Assembly: GCF_001550135.1 (NCBI RefSeq)
Contig: NZ_LRUE01000024.1
Span: 62,001-126,000 of the forward strand
Length of the DNA: 64,000 bases
Reading direction: 5' to 3'
Origin: Pseudoalteromonas shioyasakiensis
GTDB taxonomy: Bacteria; Pseudomonadota; Gammaproteobacteria; Enterobacterales; Alteromonadaceae
The translations under genes and the position numbers were made by a program. The notes under the pieces were generated by a model. It saw only the letters and a list, made by a program, of their open reading frames with translations. It was not told where the DNA came from and did not search any database. Below are positions 1 through 8,703 of this stretch, piece by piece. How positions within the stretch are numbered: the first letter of the stretch is position 1; each line of letters opens with the position of its first letter.

Positions 1-1182
1 ACTATACCCTTGTATTAAAAGCTCTTTATATCTATTTTCGGTAAGCGTTAACGGCTCATTTAATACAAAGCTGTTACCTACCTTAAAGTTCAGGCTGCTT
101 GCATCTAAACTTGTGTAACCTTGGCGGATACTGCTTATATCACCCAATTCTTTAATGATGGGTGACTGTCCTTTGTTGTTTATTGCAATATCTATCTGGT
201 AATCGCCAAGTTCACTCTTTACAGTCACATCGTCTATTAGTAAGTCTACCCAATTGTCTTTAGCGTTAAATGGTATAGCGTGGTACTGGGCTATTTTAGC
301 GCTTTTCCATTCTCCTAAAGTTATTGAATCAATGGCCTTTTTATATAAAACACGGTTAACTTTACGTGCTATTTGGCGATTTGGGTCGTTTGGGTAAGCG
401 CCTGATTCAATTAATATAGTTCGGATACCTTTTTCCGAAAAAGTATCTCCAAAACTGCGATAAGAGTAACTGTCGTTGTACTTGCCTAAGTGCCCCGGGA
501 TCATTGTTTCAACTGTTTTGGCTAAGTGGGCAATAAACTGCATAGCCTCACCACGACTTTTATTTACTTCTCTTGCTTCATTATAGGCGGGTGCTAGCAC
601 TGAAATGGTGGCTTGTTTTCCCATTTTACCTGCACCGTAATAGGCATTCTGATCATGTAAGTTAAAGCCAAAGTCAGGTTTGAATGCATCTGCCGCAGCC
701 ATGAGTATTTGCCCTTCTTTTGTGCGAAGAGCTTTTGCATCACGATTTAAATCAATACCTTGTGCATTATGGCGGGTTTGAACAGCAGCGCCATCCGGGT
801 TCACCATAGGGATTATGAGAAGAGTTATTTTCTGTTGCCAGCTTTCTAGCCATTGTGCGTTTTCATCTGCGGTTATAAAGCTTAAAAAATCCATTAGTGC
901 GGCAGTAGCTGTGTTTTCGTCGCCGTGCATTTGGCTCCACATCATCACTTTGATTGGGCCTGTGCCGATTTTAAGAGAGTTAAGTGCCTGTCCTTGGAAA
1001 GAGGTGCCTAATTGTTTTAGTGTAACGCTTGGGTGTTTTGCTGCGCTTTTTAAGTGTGGCTCTATATCGGCGTAGTAAATCGCAGGTTTATCTAAGCCAG
1101 CTACAGCGGTGTCTTCAATCGTACTTGCGAATGTCGTGTTACTTAATACTAAAAGGGCTGTGGCGAGTGCATATAGGCGCAT
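1..1182 (-). CDS. M14-family zinc carboxypeptidase, secreted (C-terminal part outside window)
   Basis: The reading frame is open from an ATG at 1182 to the window edge, giving 394 codons, so the C-terminus is missing. The first 20 residues form a signal peptide (MRLYALATALLVLSNTTFAS), which implies export. Family M14 features are visible: the zinc motif MHGDENTA with His86 and Glu89, the substrate-carboxylate motif LNRDAK, a third zinc-ligand candidate in NLHDQ, and an IESGAYP segment near the catalytic region. Members remove C-terminal residues from peptides or trim cell-wall peptides; substrate cannot be told here. It is transcribed away from the orphan ORF at 1598 and shares no operon partner inside the window. 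The family call is firm and the substrate unknown. Confidence 0.88.
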   Translation of the reverse strand, partial: MRLYALATALLVLSNTTFASTIEDTAVAGLDKPAIYYADIEPHLKSAAKHPSVTLKQLGTSFQGQALNSLKIGTGPIKVMMWSQMHGDENTATAALMDFLSFITADENAQWLESWQQKITLLIIPMVNPDGAAVQTRHNAQGIDLNRDAKALRTKEGQILMAAADAFKPDFGFNLHDQNAYYGAGKMGKQATISVLAPAYNEAREVNKSRGEAMQFIAHLAKTVETMIPGHLGKYNDSYSYRSFGDTFSEKGIRTILIESGAYPNDPNRQIARKVNRVLYKKAIDSITLGEWKSAKIAQYHAIPFNAKDNWVDLLIDDVTVKSELGDYQIDIAINNKGQSPIIKELGDISSIRQGYTSLDASSLNFKVGNSFVLNEPLTLTENRYKELLIQGYS

Positions 1183-1451
1183 AATTATCTCTTTTATTCT
1201 TTATTTTAATGTTATTAAGAATATTATATTTTTTATGGTTTGGCTAATCCTTGTTCAGTATTAAAGCTTTGATTGCTACTGACTAAGTATGTTTTAAAAC
1301 GCTATTTTTATGCTATTTTCTTTTTCTTCATTGCTTTTCGCTATATAAAATACAGTATTACTTTTAAATACTTAGCTGTAATAAGGTTGGTTTTTTACAG
1401 TTTGTTATCAAATGGCTAAATAATACTTAACCATGTGCTGTTAAATTCTAC

Positions 1452-1479
1452 TTGTACCGTCTGTTGACTTTGTTATACT
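1452..1479 (+). promoter_or_regulatory. Candidate sigma-70 promoter upstream of ORF 1598 / cyo region
   Basis: TTGTAC at 1452-1457 and TATACT at 1474-1479 are separated by 16 bp. The -10 matches consensus at 5 of 6 positions, the -35 at 4 of 6. Transcription would start near 1486, just before the palindrome at 1491-1508. Assignment is by pattern only. Confidence 0.4.
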
Positions 1480-1490
1480 CCACATCGAAA

Positions 1491-1508
1491 TTTCAGTAAT
1501 TACTGAAA
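1491..1508. promoter_or_regulatory. Perfect 18-bp palindrome, candidate operator
   Basis: TTTCAGTAATTACTGAAA is its own reverse complement with no spacer. It lies about 11 bp downstream of the candidate -10 box, where a bound repressor would block initiation or early elongation. I do not recognise the cognate regulator. Confidence 0.5.
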
Positions 1509-1597
1509 CTTTATTGATGAAGATCATGTTACCGCATTAAAAAATAGGGTAAGCCACTTACCTCAAATGCAGTAAAAGCGATAAAAAGGCGTGAGTT

Positions 1598-2017
1598 TTG
1601 CGAGCAATTAATCAGTCACAAGGTGTCAAACAGTCTAGCTTAGCTAGATTGCAATTGGCTGCGCGTGCGTTTTTTGCTGGTAAAGAGCTAATGTCAGTTT
1701 TAGCCTTGTTGCTGATTAATTCAGCGATGCTAATCAACGGTACATTAGAAGATGCTCAAGGGCTAAGAAGTTTATTAAGCGAAGGTGCTTTATACGAAGC
1801 ACCATTGCTTAACGTGTTGAGTTTTTTAGCTTACCCTGTGGTGTCTTGCCAATTACTTATTGGTTTATGCTGGTTGGTCTTCCATTTCTTCCCTGCGCGT
1901 CGTGCAGGTGTCATTTTACGTAAAGCGGCCTTCGCTGCGCGTGAAACGATAAAGTCTTTAGTAGTACACAGCGCTCATGGCTGTCGTGCTCCTCCTCGTG
2001 TAAGTGGTTGTCTGTAA
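1598..2017 (+). CDS. Unrecognised small membrane protein upstream of cyoA
   Basis: This 139-residue ORF starts with TTG, the first possible start after an in-frame stop at 1592, with an AAGGCG-like ribosome site just upstream. I do not recognise the family. Two hydrophobic stretches are visible, about residues 32-50 and 70-98, the second followed by a basic segment (FPARRAGVILRKAAFAARE). The C-terminus is unusual, with two cysteines and two prolines in HGCRAPPRVSGCL, and the coding DNA there is richer in C than its surroundings. It sits between a likely promoter with palindrome and a terminator-like hairpin, 239 bp before cyoA, so it may be the first gene of, or a regulator beside, the oxidase operon. 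ATG codons inside (for example 1691) are alternative starts. Confidence 0.5.
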   Translation: MRAINQSQGVKQSSLARLQLAARAFFAGKELMSVLALLLINSAMLINGTLEDAQGLRSLLSEGALYEAPLLNVLSFLAYPVVSCQLLIGLCWLVFHFFPARRAGVILRKAAFAARETIKSLVVHSAHGCRAPPRVSGCL

Positions 2018-2081
2018 ATGAGCTTTGTTGCTTAAGTTCAGCCATTTTAGTCATTTTCTAAGTTGTCTTTACTAAGCACCT

Positions 2082-2139
2082 AGTGGGATTTTTACGCCCA
2101 AATTTCAGTCAGCCAACCTAATAAAATCCCTCACTTTTT
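2082..2139 (+). terminator. Terminator- or attenuator-like hairpin before cyoA
   Basis: AGTGGGATTTT (2082-2092) pairs with AAAATCCCTCACT (2123-2135), leaving two bases of the downstream arm unpaired, and runs into TTTTT. The loop is about 30 nt, which is long for an intrinsic terminator. Its position between the orphan ORF and cyoA suggests partial termination or attenuation of read-through into the oxidase genes. Confidence 0.4.
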
Positions 2140-2256
2140 AGCGTGCCTTTTTGTCGTGCTCGTTATTCAGCCGAGGGATATCTGTAGCATCTGTTGCAGA
2201 AAAGCGTCGTGTTCTTATTTCGACAAGTGTTAACTTTTAGGTTGTAGGATATTCCT

Positions 2257-3171
2257 TTGTCAATTCGAAACCTTTGTAATATTGCTCTAGCGTCTTTAGT
2301 GCTGGCTTTGTCTGGCTGTAAAGGCGGGGTACTCGATCCAAAAGGTCAAATTGGTGTCGACGAGAAGTATTTAATTATCGTAGCTACGGTGTTAATGCTG
2401 ATTGTTGTGATTCCAGTTATTGCCATGACAATTTATTTTGCATGGAAATACCGTGATGGACGAGATCAAGAAATTTACGCTCCAAAGTGGGCGCACTCTA
2501 ATAAGATTGAAGCTGTAGTTTGGACCATTCCTATCATCATCGTTGCGATTTTAGGTGTGATCACGTGGCAGTCAACGCAACAACTTGACCCATATAAACC
2601 ACTTGAGGGTAAAGGTAAGCACCTTACTGTTGAGGTTGTTTCTTTGAACTGGAAATGGTTATTCATTTATCCAGAACAAGGCATCGCCACAGTGAATGAG
2701 CTTGTTTTTCCTGCCAATGTGCCAGTGCAGTACAAAATCACCTCAGAAAGCACCATGAACTCGTTTTTCATTCCACAGCTTGGTAGCCAAATTTATTCAA
2801 TGGCCGGTATGGAAACAAAGCTTCACTTAATCGCTGATGAGCCGGGTACTTTTAAAGGCTTTTCTGCTAACTACAGTGGTGCAGGTTTCACTGGTATGAA
2901 GTTCGATGCCATTGCAACAGCCACAGAAGCTGATTTCGATGCTTGGGTAAACAAAGTAAAAAATACCGGTTCTGCATTGACTAAGCAAAGCTATGTTGAA
3001 CTTGCAAAACCAAGTGAATACGACCCAGTTAAATACTATGCCAGCGTAGATAAAGATATGTTCCATTCAATCGTAATGAAATATATGCAAGCGCATGGCT
3101 CTCACGGTGCAATGCAACACGCTATGCCAGAGCACTCAGCTCATAAAAAGCACAGCGAGGACGAGGAATAA
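2257..3171 (+). CDS. cyoA: Cytochrome bo3 ubiquinol oxidase subunit II
   Basis: Subunit II of the heme-copper quinol oxidase, anchored in the inner membrane with a periplasmic cupredoxin-fold domain. The start is TTG, chosen because AGGA lies 7 nt upstream and a lipoprotein signal follows with lipobox LSGC and Cys21 as acylation site. Two membrane helices follow (about residues 37-65 and 86-106), then the periplasmic domain with [22 protein letters not shown]. The CuA cysteine and histidine ligands of cytochrome c oxidases are absent, as expected for a quinol oxidase. The C-terminus is a histidine-rich tail ([20 protein letters not shown]). It is followed after 2 nt by cyoB. Confidence 0.96.
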   Translation: MSIRNLCNIALASLVLALSGCKGGVLDPKGQIGVDEKYLIIVATVLMLIVVIPVIAMTIYFAWKYRDGRDQEIYAPKWAHSNKIEAVVWTIPIIIVAILGVITWQSTQQLDPYKPLEGKGKHLTVEVVSLNWKWLFIYPEQGIATVNELVFPANVPVQYKITSESTMNSFFIPQLGSQIYSMAGMETKLHLIADEPGTFKGFSANYSGAGFTGMKFDAIATATEADFDAWVNKVKNTGSALTKQSYVELAKPSEYDPVKYYASVDKDMFHSIVMKYMQAHGSHGAMQHAMPEHSAHKKHSEDEE

Positions 3172-3173
3172 TC

Positions 3174-5162
3174 ATGTCGTTGTTAGGTAAATTAACATTA
3201 GACGCAATCCCGTTTCATGAACCAATTATCATGGTTACCATGACGGTTGTTGCTGTCTTAGGTCTGTTAGTGGCAGGCTTAGTAACAAAATATAAAAAGT
3301 GGGGCGTGATTTGGCACGACTGGATCACCTCAATTGACCATAAGCGTTTAGGTGTGATGTACATCATTCTTGCGCTTATCATGCTTTTCCGTGGTTTCGC
3401 GGATGCCATTATGATGCGACTGCAATTAGCAATGGCTACCGGCGGTGCAAGTGGTTACTTACCACCAGAACACTATGATCAAATCTTTACGGCGCACGGG
3501 GTGATCATGATCATCTTTATGGCGATGCCGTTTATGATTGGTTTAATGAACATCATCTTACCGTTGCAAATTGGTGCTCGTGATGTTGCATTCCCATTCT
3601 TAAATAACCTTAGCTTTTGGTTAACTGCTGGCGGTGCAATCCTAATCAATATCTCATTATTCTTTGGTGAGTTTGCGAAAACGGGTTGGGTGGCATATCC
3701 ACCATTGTCAGAGTTGTCATTCAGTCCGGGTGTCGGGGTCGATTATTATATATGGGCCTTGCAGATATCCGGCTTGGGTACCTTATTAACTTCGGTAAAC
3801 TTCTTAGCGACTGTATTTAAAATGCGTGCACCAGGCATGACATTAATGAAAATGCCTATTTTTACTTGGGCATGTACGTGGGCGAATATCTTAATTGCAG
3901 CATCGTTCCCAATTTTAACAGCGGTACTGGCAATGCTAACGCTTGATCGTTATCTCGATTTCCACTTCTTCACGAATGAATTAGGTGGTAACGCGATGAT
4001 GTACATCAACTTATTCTGGGCCTGGGGTCACCCTGAGGTTTACATTCTGATCTTACCTGCGTTTGGTATTTTCTCAGAAGTTATCTCAACGTTTGCGGGT
4101 AAACGCCTGTTTGGTTATAAGTCGATGGTTTATGCAAGCGGTGCAATTTCGATTTTAGGTTTCATCGTTTGGCTTCACCACTTCTTTACTATGGGCTCAA
4201 GCGCTAACGTTAATGCCTTCTTTGGTGTTATGACCATGGTTATTGCGGTACCGACCGGGGTTAAGTTGTTTAACTGGTTATTCACTATGTATCGTGGTCG
4301 TTTACGTATTACTGTGCCTGTCCTTTGGACTTTAGGTTTTATGGTGACGTTCACTATCGGTGGTATGACCGGCGTGTTACTTGCTATTCCTGGTGCTGAC
4401 TACGTATTACATAACAGCTTATTCTTAATCGCTCACTTCCATAACACCATCATTGGTGGTGCGGTATTTGGTTATTTAGCTGGTTTTGCGTTTTGGTTCC
4501 CTAAAGCAATGGGCTTCAAACTTGACGAGAGCTGGGGCAGACGATCTTTCTGGTGCTGGTTAATTGGTTTCTTCGTGGCATTTATGCCGTTATACGTACT
4601 TGGTTTCTTAGGTATGACACGTCGCTTAAACCACACGAACAACCCTGATTGGAACATTTGGTTATACATTGCAGCTGGTGGTGCGGTGATCATTATGTTC
4701 GGTATCTTGTTCCAAGTTGTGCAACTTGTAGTGAGCTTCAAAAACCGCGAGCAACTTGATGATACAACGGGCGATCCGTGGAATGGTCATACCCTTGAGT
4801 GGGCATCGGCTTCACCTCCGCAGTACTACAACTTTGCGAAAATCCCTCATGTTGATGACATCGATGCGTGGACAGACATGAAAGAAAAAGGCTTAGCTTA
4901 CAAGCAAGAAGACTCTTATAGCCCAATCCATATGCCAAAGAATACATCGGCAGGTGTATTAATGAGCGCAGCTTTAACAACCTTCTGTTTTGCCATGATC
5001 TGGCACATTTGGTGGCTTGCAGCCTTTGGTTTACTGGGTGCTATCGTGGTGTTCATCAAACGTTGTTACATCAGCGATGTTGATTACTACGTGCAACCAG
5101 ATGAAATTGTTGAACTGGAAACGGCTCACAATACAGCCGCTACGAAGGAGGTGAATGCATGA
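3174..5162 (+). CDS. cyoB: Cytochrome bo3 ubiquinol oxidase subunit I
   Basis: The catalytic, proton-pumping subunit carrying low-spin heme b and the heme o3/CuB centre. Its 662 residues match the family length. Diagnostic segments are visible: [15 protein letters not shown] (heme ligand region), [17 protein letters not shown] (CuB histidine with the His-Tyr pair), LHHFFTMG (the two further CuB histidines) and [12 protein letters not shown] (ligands of both hemes). It begins with ATG 2 nt after the cyoA stop, with GAGG in the end of cyoA as ribosome site, and its TGA overlaps the cyoC ATG. Identity is certain. Confidence 0.98.
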   Translation: MSLLGKLTLDAIPFHEPIIMVTMTVVAVLGLLVAGLVTKYKKWGVIWHDWITSIDHKRLGVMYIILALIMLFRGFADAIMMRLQLAMATGGASGYLPPEHYDQIFTAHGVIMIIFMAMPFMIGLMNIILPLQIGARDVAFPFLNNLSFWLTAGGAILINISLFFGEFAKTGWVAYPPLSELSFSPGVGVDYYIWALQISGLGTLLTSVNFLATVFKMRAPGMTLMKMPIFTWACTWANILIAASFPILTAVLAMLTLDRYLDFHFFTNELGGNAMMYINLFWAWGHPEVYILILPAFGIFSEVISTFAGKRLFGYKSMVYASGAISILGFIVWLHHFFTMGSSANVNAFFGVMTMVIAVPTGVKLFNWLFTMYRGRLRITVPVLWTLGFMVTFTIGGMTGVLLAIPGADYVLHNSLFLIAHFHNTIIGGAVFGYLAGFAFWFPKAMGFKLDESWGRRSFWCWLIGFFVAFMPLYVLGFLGMTRRLNHTNNPDWNIWLYIAAGGAVIIMFGILFQVVQLVVSFKNREQLDDTTGDPWNGHTLEWASASPPQYYNFAKIPHVDDIDAWTDMKEKGLAYKQEDSYSPIHMPKNTSAGVLMSAALTTFCFAMIWHIWWLAAFGLLGAIVVFIKRCYISDVDYYVQPDEIVELETAHNTAATKEVNA

Positions 5163-5794
5163 GTAGCATTTCTGCAGGACTCGACACCTTAAACGGCGCA
5201 CACGGTCATGTCGATGCACATGACCATGAGCACCACGATACAGGTGGTAACACCGTATTTGGTTTTTGGCTTTACCTTATGACTGACTGTTTGTTGTTTG
5301 CATCATTCTTTGCAACCTACGCAGTATTGTTCATGAACACTGCTGGCGGTGTGTCGGGTAAAGACATTTTTGAACTTGATTTTGTTGCGGTTGAAACCGC
5401 AGCTCTACTACTTAGTAGTATCACTTTTGGTTTCGCGATGATTTCTGCTCATGGGCAGAAAAAGGCGGCTACGTTAACTTGGTTGCTGGTTACTTTTGCC
5501 TTTGGTGCAGTGTTTATTGGTATGGAAGTTTACGAATTCCATCACCTAATTGCGCACGGTAATGGCCCTCAGCAAAGTGCCTTTTTAACATCGTTCTTCT
5601 CTTTGGTGGGCTTACATGGTCTTCACGTAACAGCTGGTCTTATTTGGATGACTGTCCTGATGATTGAAGTTGTGCGCCGTGGTTTAAACCCACAAACAGT
5701 GACACGCCTAAGTTGTTTAAGCCTATTCTGGCACTTCTTAGATGTGGTGTGGATCTGTGTATTTACCGTTGTTTATTTAATGGGAGCAATGTAA
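5159..5794 (+). CDS. cyoC: Cytochrome bo3 ubiquinol oxidase subunit III
   Basis: Subunit III (211 residues) is a five-helix membrane protein that stabilises the oxidase core. Typical family segments include [21 protein letters not shown], here with the usual Glu-containing helix MEVYEFHHL and [16 protein letters not shown]. The ATG overlaps the cyoB stop by four bases (ATGA) and has a strong AAGGAGG site 8 nt upstream, so translation is coupled. The N-terminus is histidine-rich ([11 protein letters not shown]), an elaboration shared in style with CyoA and CyoD here. The stop overlaps the cyoD start by one base. Confidence 0.97.
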   Translation: MSSISAGLDTLNGAHGHVDAHDHEHHDTGGNTVFGFWLYLMTDCLLFASFFATYAVLFMNTAGGVSGKDIFELDFVAVETAALLLSSITFGFAMISAHGQKKAATLTWLLVTFAFGAVFIGMEVYEFHHLIAHGNGPQQSAFLTSFFSLVGLHGLHVTAGLIWMTVLMIEVVRRGLNPQTVTRLSCLSLFWHFLDVVWICVFTVVYLMGAM

Positions 5795-6153
5795 TGAGCC
5801 ACAGTGAATCACATGTAATGAATAACTTAGAAGTTCATGCACATAACGAACAATCACATGGCAGTGTTAAAGACTATTTAATTGGTTTTGTATTGTCAGT
5901 GGTTTTAACGGCTATTCCATTTTGGGCTGTGATGAGTGGTTCGTTTTCTAAAACGACCACTGCATGGTGCATCGTGAGCATGGCGATTGTGCAAATTTGG
6001 GTGCATTTGAAATATTTCTTACACCTAAACTTCAAAACTGAAGACGGCAAGGCAAGTTCATTGTCGTTTATCTTTAGTGCTTTAATCATTGTAATGGTGG
6101 TTGGTTTGTCGGTGTGGATCATCTACGAATCGAACGCCATGATGATGTACTAA
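5794..6153 (+). CDS. cyoD: Cytochrome bo3 ubiquinol oxidase subunit IV
   Basis: Small subunit IV of the oxidase, 119 residues with three membrane helices (about residues 27-45, 54-74 and 87-110). The segment AIVQIWVHLKYFLHL is characteristic. I place the start at the ATG in TAATG, where the A is shared with the cyoC stop; a longer in-frame extension reaching back to 5713 lies wholly inside cyoC and lacks support. The N-terminus is histidine-rich (SHSESHVMNNLEVHAHNEQ). A long intercistronic hairpin follows before cyoE. Confidence 0.96.
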   Translation: MSHSESHVMNNLEVHAHNEQSHGSVKDYLIGFVLSVVLTAIPFWAVMSGSFSKTTTAWCIVSMAIVQIWVHLKYFLHLNFKTEDGKASSLSFIFSALIIVMVVGLSVWIIYESNAMMMY

Positions 6154-6182
6154 TAACAATTACTTGGTAATTGGTAAAAGAT

Positions 6183-6257
6183 TTACGAAAGGAGCTGGTT
6201 AGTCTGAGGTTGTGTCTCCAGTTCTCACAGTCTGTTACTAACTAGTTTCTTTCGTAA
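6183..6257 (+). other. Long intercistronic hairpin between cyoD and cyoE
   Basis: Bases 6183-6203 can pair without interruption with 6237-6257: TTACGAAA with TTTCGTAA, GGAG with TTTC (two G-U pairs) and CTGGTTAGT with ACTAACTAG (one G-U pair). This makes a 21-bp stem with a 33-nt loop. No T-tract follows, so it is not an ordinary intrinsic terminator. It could protect or process the cyo mRNA and set the ratio of CyoE to the oxidase subunits. Confidence 0.6.
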
Positions 6258-6294
6258 TATTGCGTTTGTGCTGAAAATTAGAGGAGTCGAGGAA

Positions 6295-7179
6295 GTGTTT
6301 CGACGTTATTTAAATGTCACTAAACCTGGCATTATCATGGGCAATTTGATCTCTGTCGCGGGGGGATTCTTGCTAGCCTCTCGTGGTGATGTTGACCCAT
6401 GGTTAATGATCGCAACCTTACTAGGGTTATCTTTAGTAGTGGCATCAGGATGCGCGATTAATAACGTAATTGATCGTGATATTGATGTTGCTATGGCGCG
6501 CACTCGCAAACGCGTCACAGTGACTGGCGAAATGTCAGCAAAGGCGGCTATGGCACATGGCATCGTGCTTGGTGTTATTGGTTTCGGATTATTAGCAGTG
6601 TATACCAACGTAGTGGCACTCTTATTTGCTACTTTTGGTTACGTCATCTACGTAGGTGTGTACAGCTTATACATGAAACGTCGTTCTGTGTACGGCACCT
6701 TTGTAGGAAGTTTATCTGGCGCAGTACCACCTGTAGTGGGTTATTGTGCCGTAACTGGGCAGTTTGATGCTGGTGCTGTGATTTTATTGGTTATGTTTAG
6801 TCTATGGCAAATGCCTCATTCATATGCAATTGCAATCTTTCGTTATAACGACTACCAAGCGGCCAGAATTCCCGTGTTACCAGTAGCTCAGGGGATCGAG
6901 AAGGCAAAGCATCACATTGTTTTATATATCGCCGTGTATGCGTTGGTTGTGATGTTATTAACCATTAGTGGTTATACAGGTTTAGCCTTTATGGCTGTAG
7001 CCTGTACAACGAGTTTTTGGTGGTTGCTAATGGCGCTTCGTGGCTATCGTCGCAATATTGACGTAAGCGGCTGGGCGCGCCAAGTGTTTGCTTTTTCAAT
7101 TGTAAACATCACGGTTTTGAGCATAGCTATGGCTTTAGATTACCATTCGGTAGCTCCACAGCTACTTGTTTTAACTTAG
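6295..7179 (+). CDS. cyoE: Protoheme IX farnesyltransferase (heme O synthase)
   Basis: A membrane UbiA-family prenyltransferase that adds a farnesyl group to heme B to make heme O for the oxidase encoded upstream. The start at GTG 6295 is preferred over an in-frame GTG at 6268 because GAGGAG lies 8 nt upstream and the resulting N-terminus ([20 protein letters not shown]) aligns with the usual CyoE start; this gives 294 residues. The Asp-rich prenyl-binding motif is [12 protein letters not shown], and a second conserved loop (YTLYMKRR-like, here YSLYMKRRS) follows. It ends the cyo operon before a strong terminator. Confidence 0.96.
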   Translation: MFRRYLNVTKPGIIMGNLISVAGGFLLASRGDVDPWLMIATLLGLSLVVASGCAINNVIDRDIDVAMARTRKRVTVTGEMSAKAAMAHGIVLGVIGFGLLAVYTNVVALLFATFGYVIYVGVYSLYMKRRSVYGTFVGSLSGAVPPVVGYCAVTGQFDAGAVILLVMFSLWQMPHSYAIAIFRYNDYQAARIPVLPVAQGIEKAKHHIVLYIAVYALVVMLLTISGYTGLAFMAVACTTSFWWLLMALRGYRRNIDVSGWARQVFAFSIVNITVLSIAMALDYHSVAPQLLVLT

Positions 7180-7215
7180 AAAAAAGTTGCTAACATATCC
7201 CAATGTTACAGTAGC

Positions 7216-7250
7216 AAAGGCCCGGTTTTTTCTCCACCGGGCCTTTTTTC
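7216..7250 (+). terminator. Intrinsic terminator of the cyo operon
   Basis: AAAGGCCCGG (7216-7225) pairs perfectly with CCGGGCCTTT (7237-7246) and continues into a T-rich stretch. It lies 36 bp after the cyoE stop. Confidence 0.9.
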
Positions 7251-7260
7251 TTTGTTGTTT

Positions 7261-8169
7261 TTAAAATCGAGCAGCTTGCTCTACCACAATGCCATGACGA
7301 GCCGCTAAACGGCGATGGTCTTTATCATAACCACCCCCAATTACGGTTGCGACAGGTACATTGTGCTCAAGGCAACGTTTGAGAACTAAATGGTCCCGTT
7401 GTGCTATCCCTTGCCAGCTTATATCAAGTTTTCCTAAGCCATCTTGCTGCCACACATCTACACCTGCATCATAAAGCACTAAATCTGGGTTTAGGGTGTT
7501 TAATAAATAACTCAGCGTATCGTCAACAATGCCTAGGTATTCATTATCAGCGACATTCGGTGCTAAACCTATGTCTAAATCGCTGGCTGACTTTCGAAAC
7601 GGAAAATTCTTTTCACAGTGAATAGAGCAGGTATAAGCATAGGGCTGATGCGCCAGCATTGCTGCAGTACCATCACCTTGATGAACATCTAGGTCAAAAA
7701 TAAGTATATTGGTCACTTCACCACTTTTTATCAGGGTTTCGCTGGTAAAAGCGAGATCGTTTACCATGCAATAGCCTGAGCCAAAATCAGTATGGGCATG
7801 ATGAGTGCCACCGGCTAAGTGACAAGCGATGCCATGTTTAAGTGCTAAACGTGCTGTTTGTAAGGTGCCTAGAGGCGCAGTAAAGGTACGTGCCATCAGC
7901 TCTTTTGACCAAGGTAAGCCAATACGGCGCATCGCTTTTTCATCTAAGCGGTTGTGCCAAAGGTCGTGGATATAGTTTTCGCAGTGCACTAATTCAAGAG
8001 GTTCAGGGCTGCCAAGCACTGGTTGAGTTAGGTTGTCATTTATTAATCCAAGGTTTTGCACATGCTCATATAAATAAGCAAACTTACTCATTACAAAGCG
8101 ATGGTTAGGATCGAAACTAAACGAATAATTAGGATGATACACCAAGGGTAAGTGGGGATTTAACTGCAT
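7261..8169 (-). CDS. Histone-deacetylase-superfamily protein (AcuC/HDAC-like)
   Basis: A 302-residue zinc-dependent amidohydrolase of the class II histone deacetylase-like superfamily, presumably acting on acetylated lysines or acetylpolyamines in the cytoplasm. Visible active-site segments are GGTHHAHTDFGSGYC (paired histidines 123-124), DLDVHQGDGTA (zinc Asp/His, residues 159-169) and YDAGVDVWQQD. The ATG at 8169 begins MQLNPHLPLVYHPNYSF. It converges with cyoE and lies upstream of nothing else on its strand; the PilZ gene precedes it after a 53-bp gap, so the two could be cotranscribed. The family is clear, the substrate is not. Confidence 0.88.
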   Translation of the reverse strand: MQLNPHLPLVYHPNYSFSFDPNHRFVMSKFAYLYEHVQNLGLINDNLTQPVLGSPEPLELVHCENYIHDLWHNRLDEKAMRRIGLPWSKELMARTFTAPLGTLQTARLALKHGIACHLAGGTHHAHTDFGSGYCMVNDLAFTSETLIKSGEVTNILIFDLDVHQGDGTAAMLAHQPYAYTCSIHCEKNFPFRKSASDLDIGLAPNVADNEYLGIVDDTLSYLLNTLNPDLVLYDAGVDVWQQDGLGKLDISWQGIAQRDHLVLKRCLEHNVPVATVIGGGYDKDHRRLAARHGIVVEQAARF

Positions 8170-8222
8170 AGCTCATTGAATAGCTGAATTTGCTACAGCA
8201 TAACGAATCTACCGACAAATGT

Positions 8223-8588
8223 TTACTCTGGTGTGTGAATTAAATGAGCTAACTCGCGATGTAATAATGCTTCGTCACCCAGATTGAGCTCAATCAATCG
8301 TTTTAAGTGAGTAATACTATCAATATCAATATGTTCGCAGCGAAGGCCTGCATGCTGATGCTCAACATGGCACAGCTCCACTTGCATTTTAATCTCGATA
8401 GTTGACTCTGGCAGGGTGAAGATTAAGTCAGCTTTACTATGAATAGGCACTAAAAATGAATCACTTTTAGTAATGAGCGCACCTTGTAAAGATAAATCAA
8501 GTAACTGACAGTGATAGTCGTTATCTTCGATACGAAGGATCGCAGGGCAAGAAAATAATACCCGCGAAAACTCTCTGCGTTCATTCAT
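8223..8588 (-). CDS. PilZ-domain protein (probable c-di-GMP receptor)
   Basis: A 121-residue single-domain PilZ protein. The c-di-GMP binding signature is present: RREFSR at residues 4-9 (RxxxR) and DLSLQGALI about 30 residues later (DxSxxG). I use the ATG at 8588, preceded by GGGAG at 7-8 nt, rather than an upstream GTG at 8603 that would itself overlap this ribosome site. Such proteins bind c-di-GMP and modulate motility or surface behaviour through partners. A GGDEF protein that could make the ligand is encoded at 15828-16868. Confidence 0.85.
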   Translation of the reverse strand: MNERREFSRVLFSCPAILRIEDNDYHCQLLDLSLQGALITKSDSFLVPIHSKADLIFTLPESTIEIKMQVELCHVEHQHAGLRCEHIDIDSITHLKRLIELNLGDEALLHRELAHLIHTPE

Positions 8589-8664
8589 AGCTGTATCTCC
8601 CACTTTAGTTACTTAATGAGTATAGATCATAATGGAGTGAGTGATAGTAAAGCTTAATGCAACA

Positions 8665-8690
8665 AAAAAGCCCCTAAACAGGGGCTTTTT
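8665..8690 (-). terminator. Intrinsic terminator of ettA
   Basis: AAAAAGCCCC (8665-8674) and GGGGCTTTTT (8681-8690) form a perfect 10-bp stem with a 6-nt loop. Read on the minus strand it ends in a T-run and lies 14 bp after the ettA stop. Confidence 0.88.
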
Positions 8691-8703
8691 GAGTATCAGC
8701 TAA

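Larger units (their letters stand above)
1183..1597. other. Divergent intergenic region upstream of the peptidase and of the cyo-side ORF
   Basis: This 415-bp AT-rich gap separates the minus-strand peptidase from the plus-strand ORF at 1598. I find no ORF with a credible ribosome site. It holds a candidate plus-strand promoter and an 18-bp palindrome, listed separately; the remainder shows only A/T runs. Confidence 0.6.

Noticed and set aside
815-1075. Plus-strand ORF inside the peptidase gene
   Set aside because: Shadow of the M14 peptidase on the opposite strand; the protein looks random.
5713-5793. Upstream extension of cyoD
   Set aside because: It lies wholly inside cyoC; the TAATG start gives the standard CyoD length.
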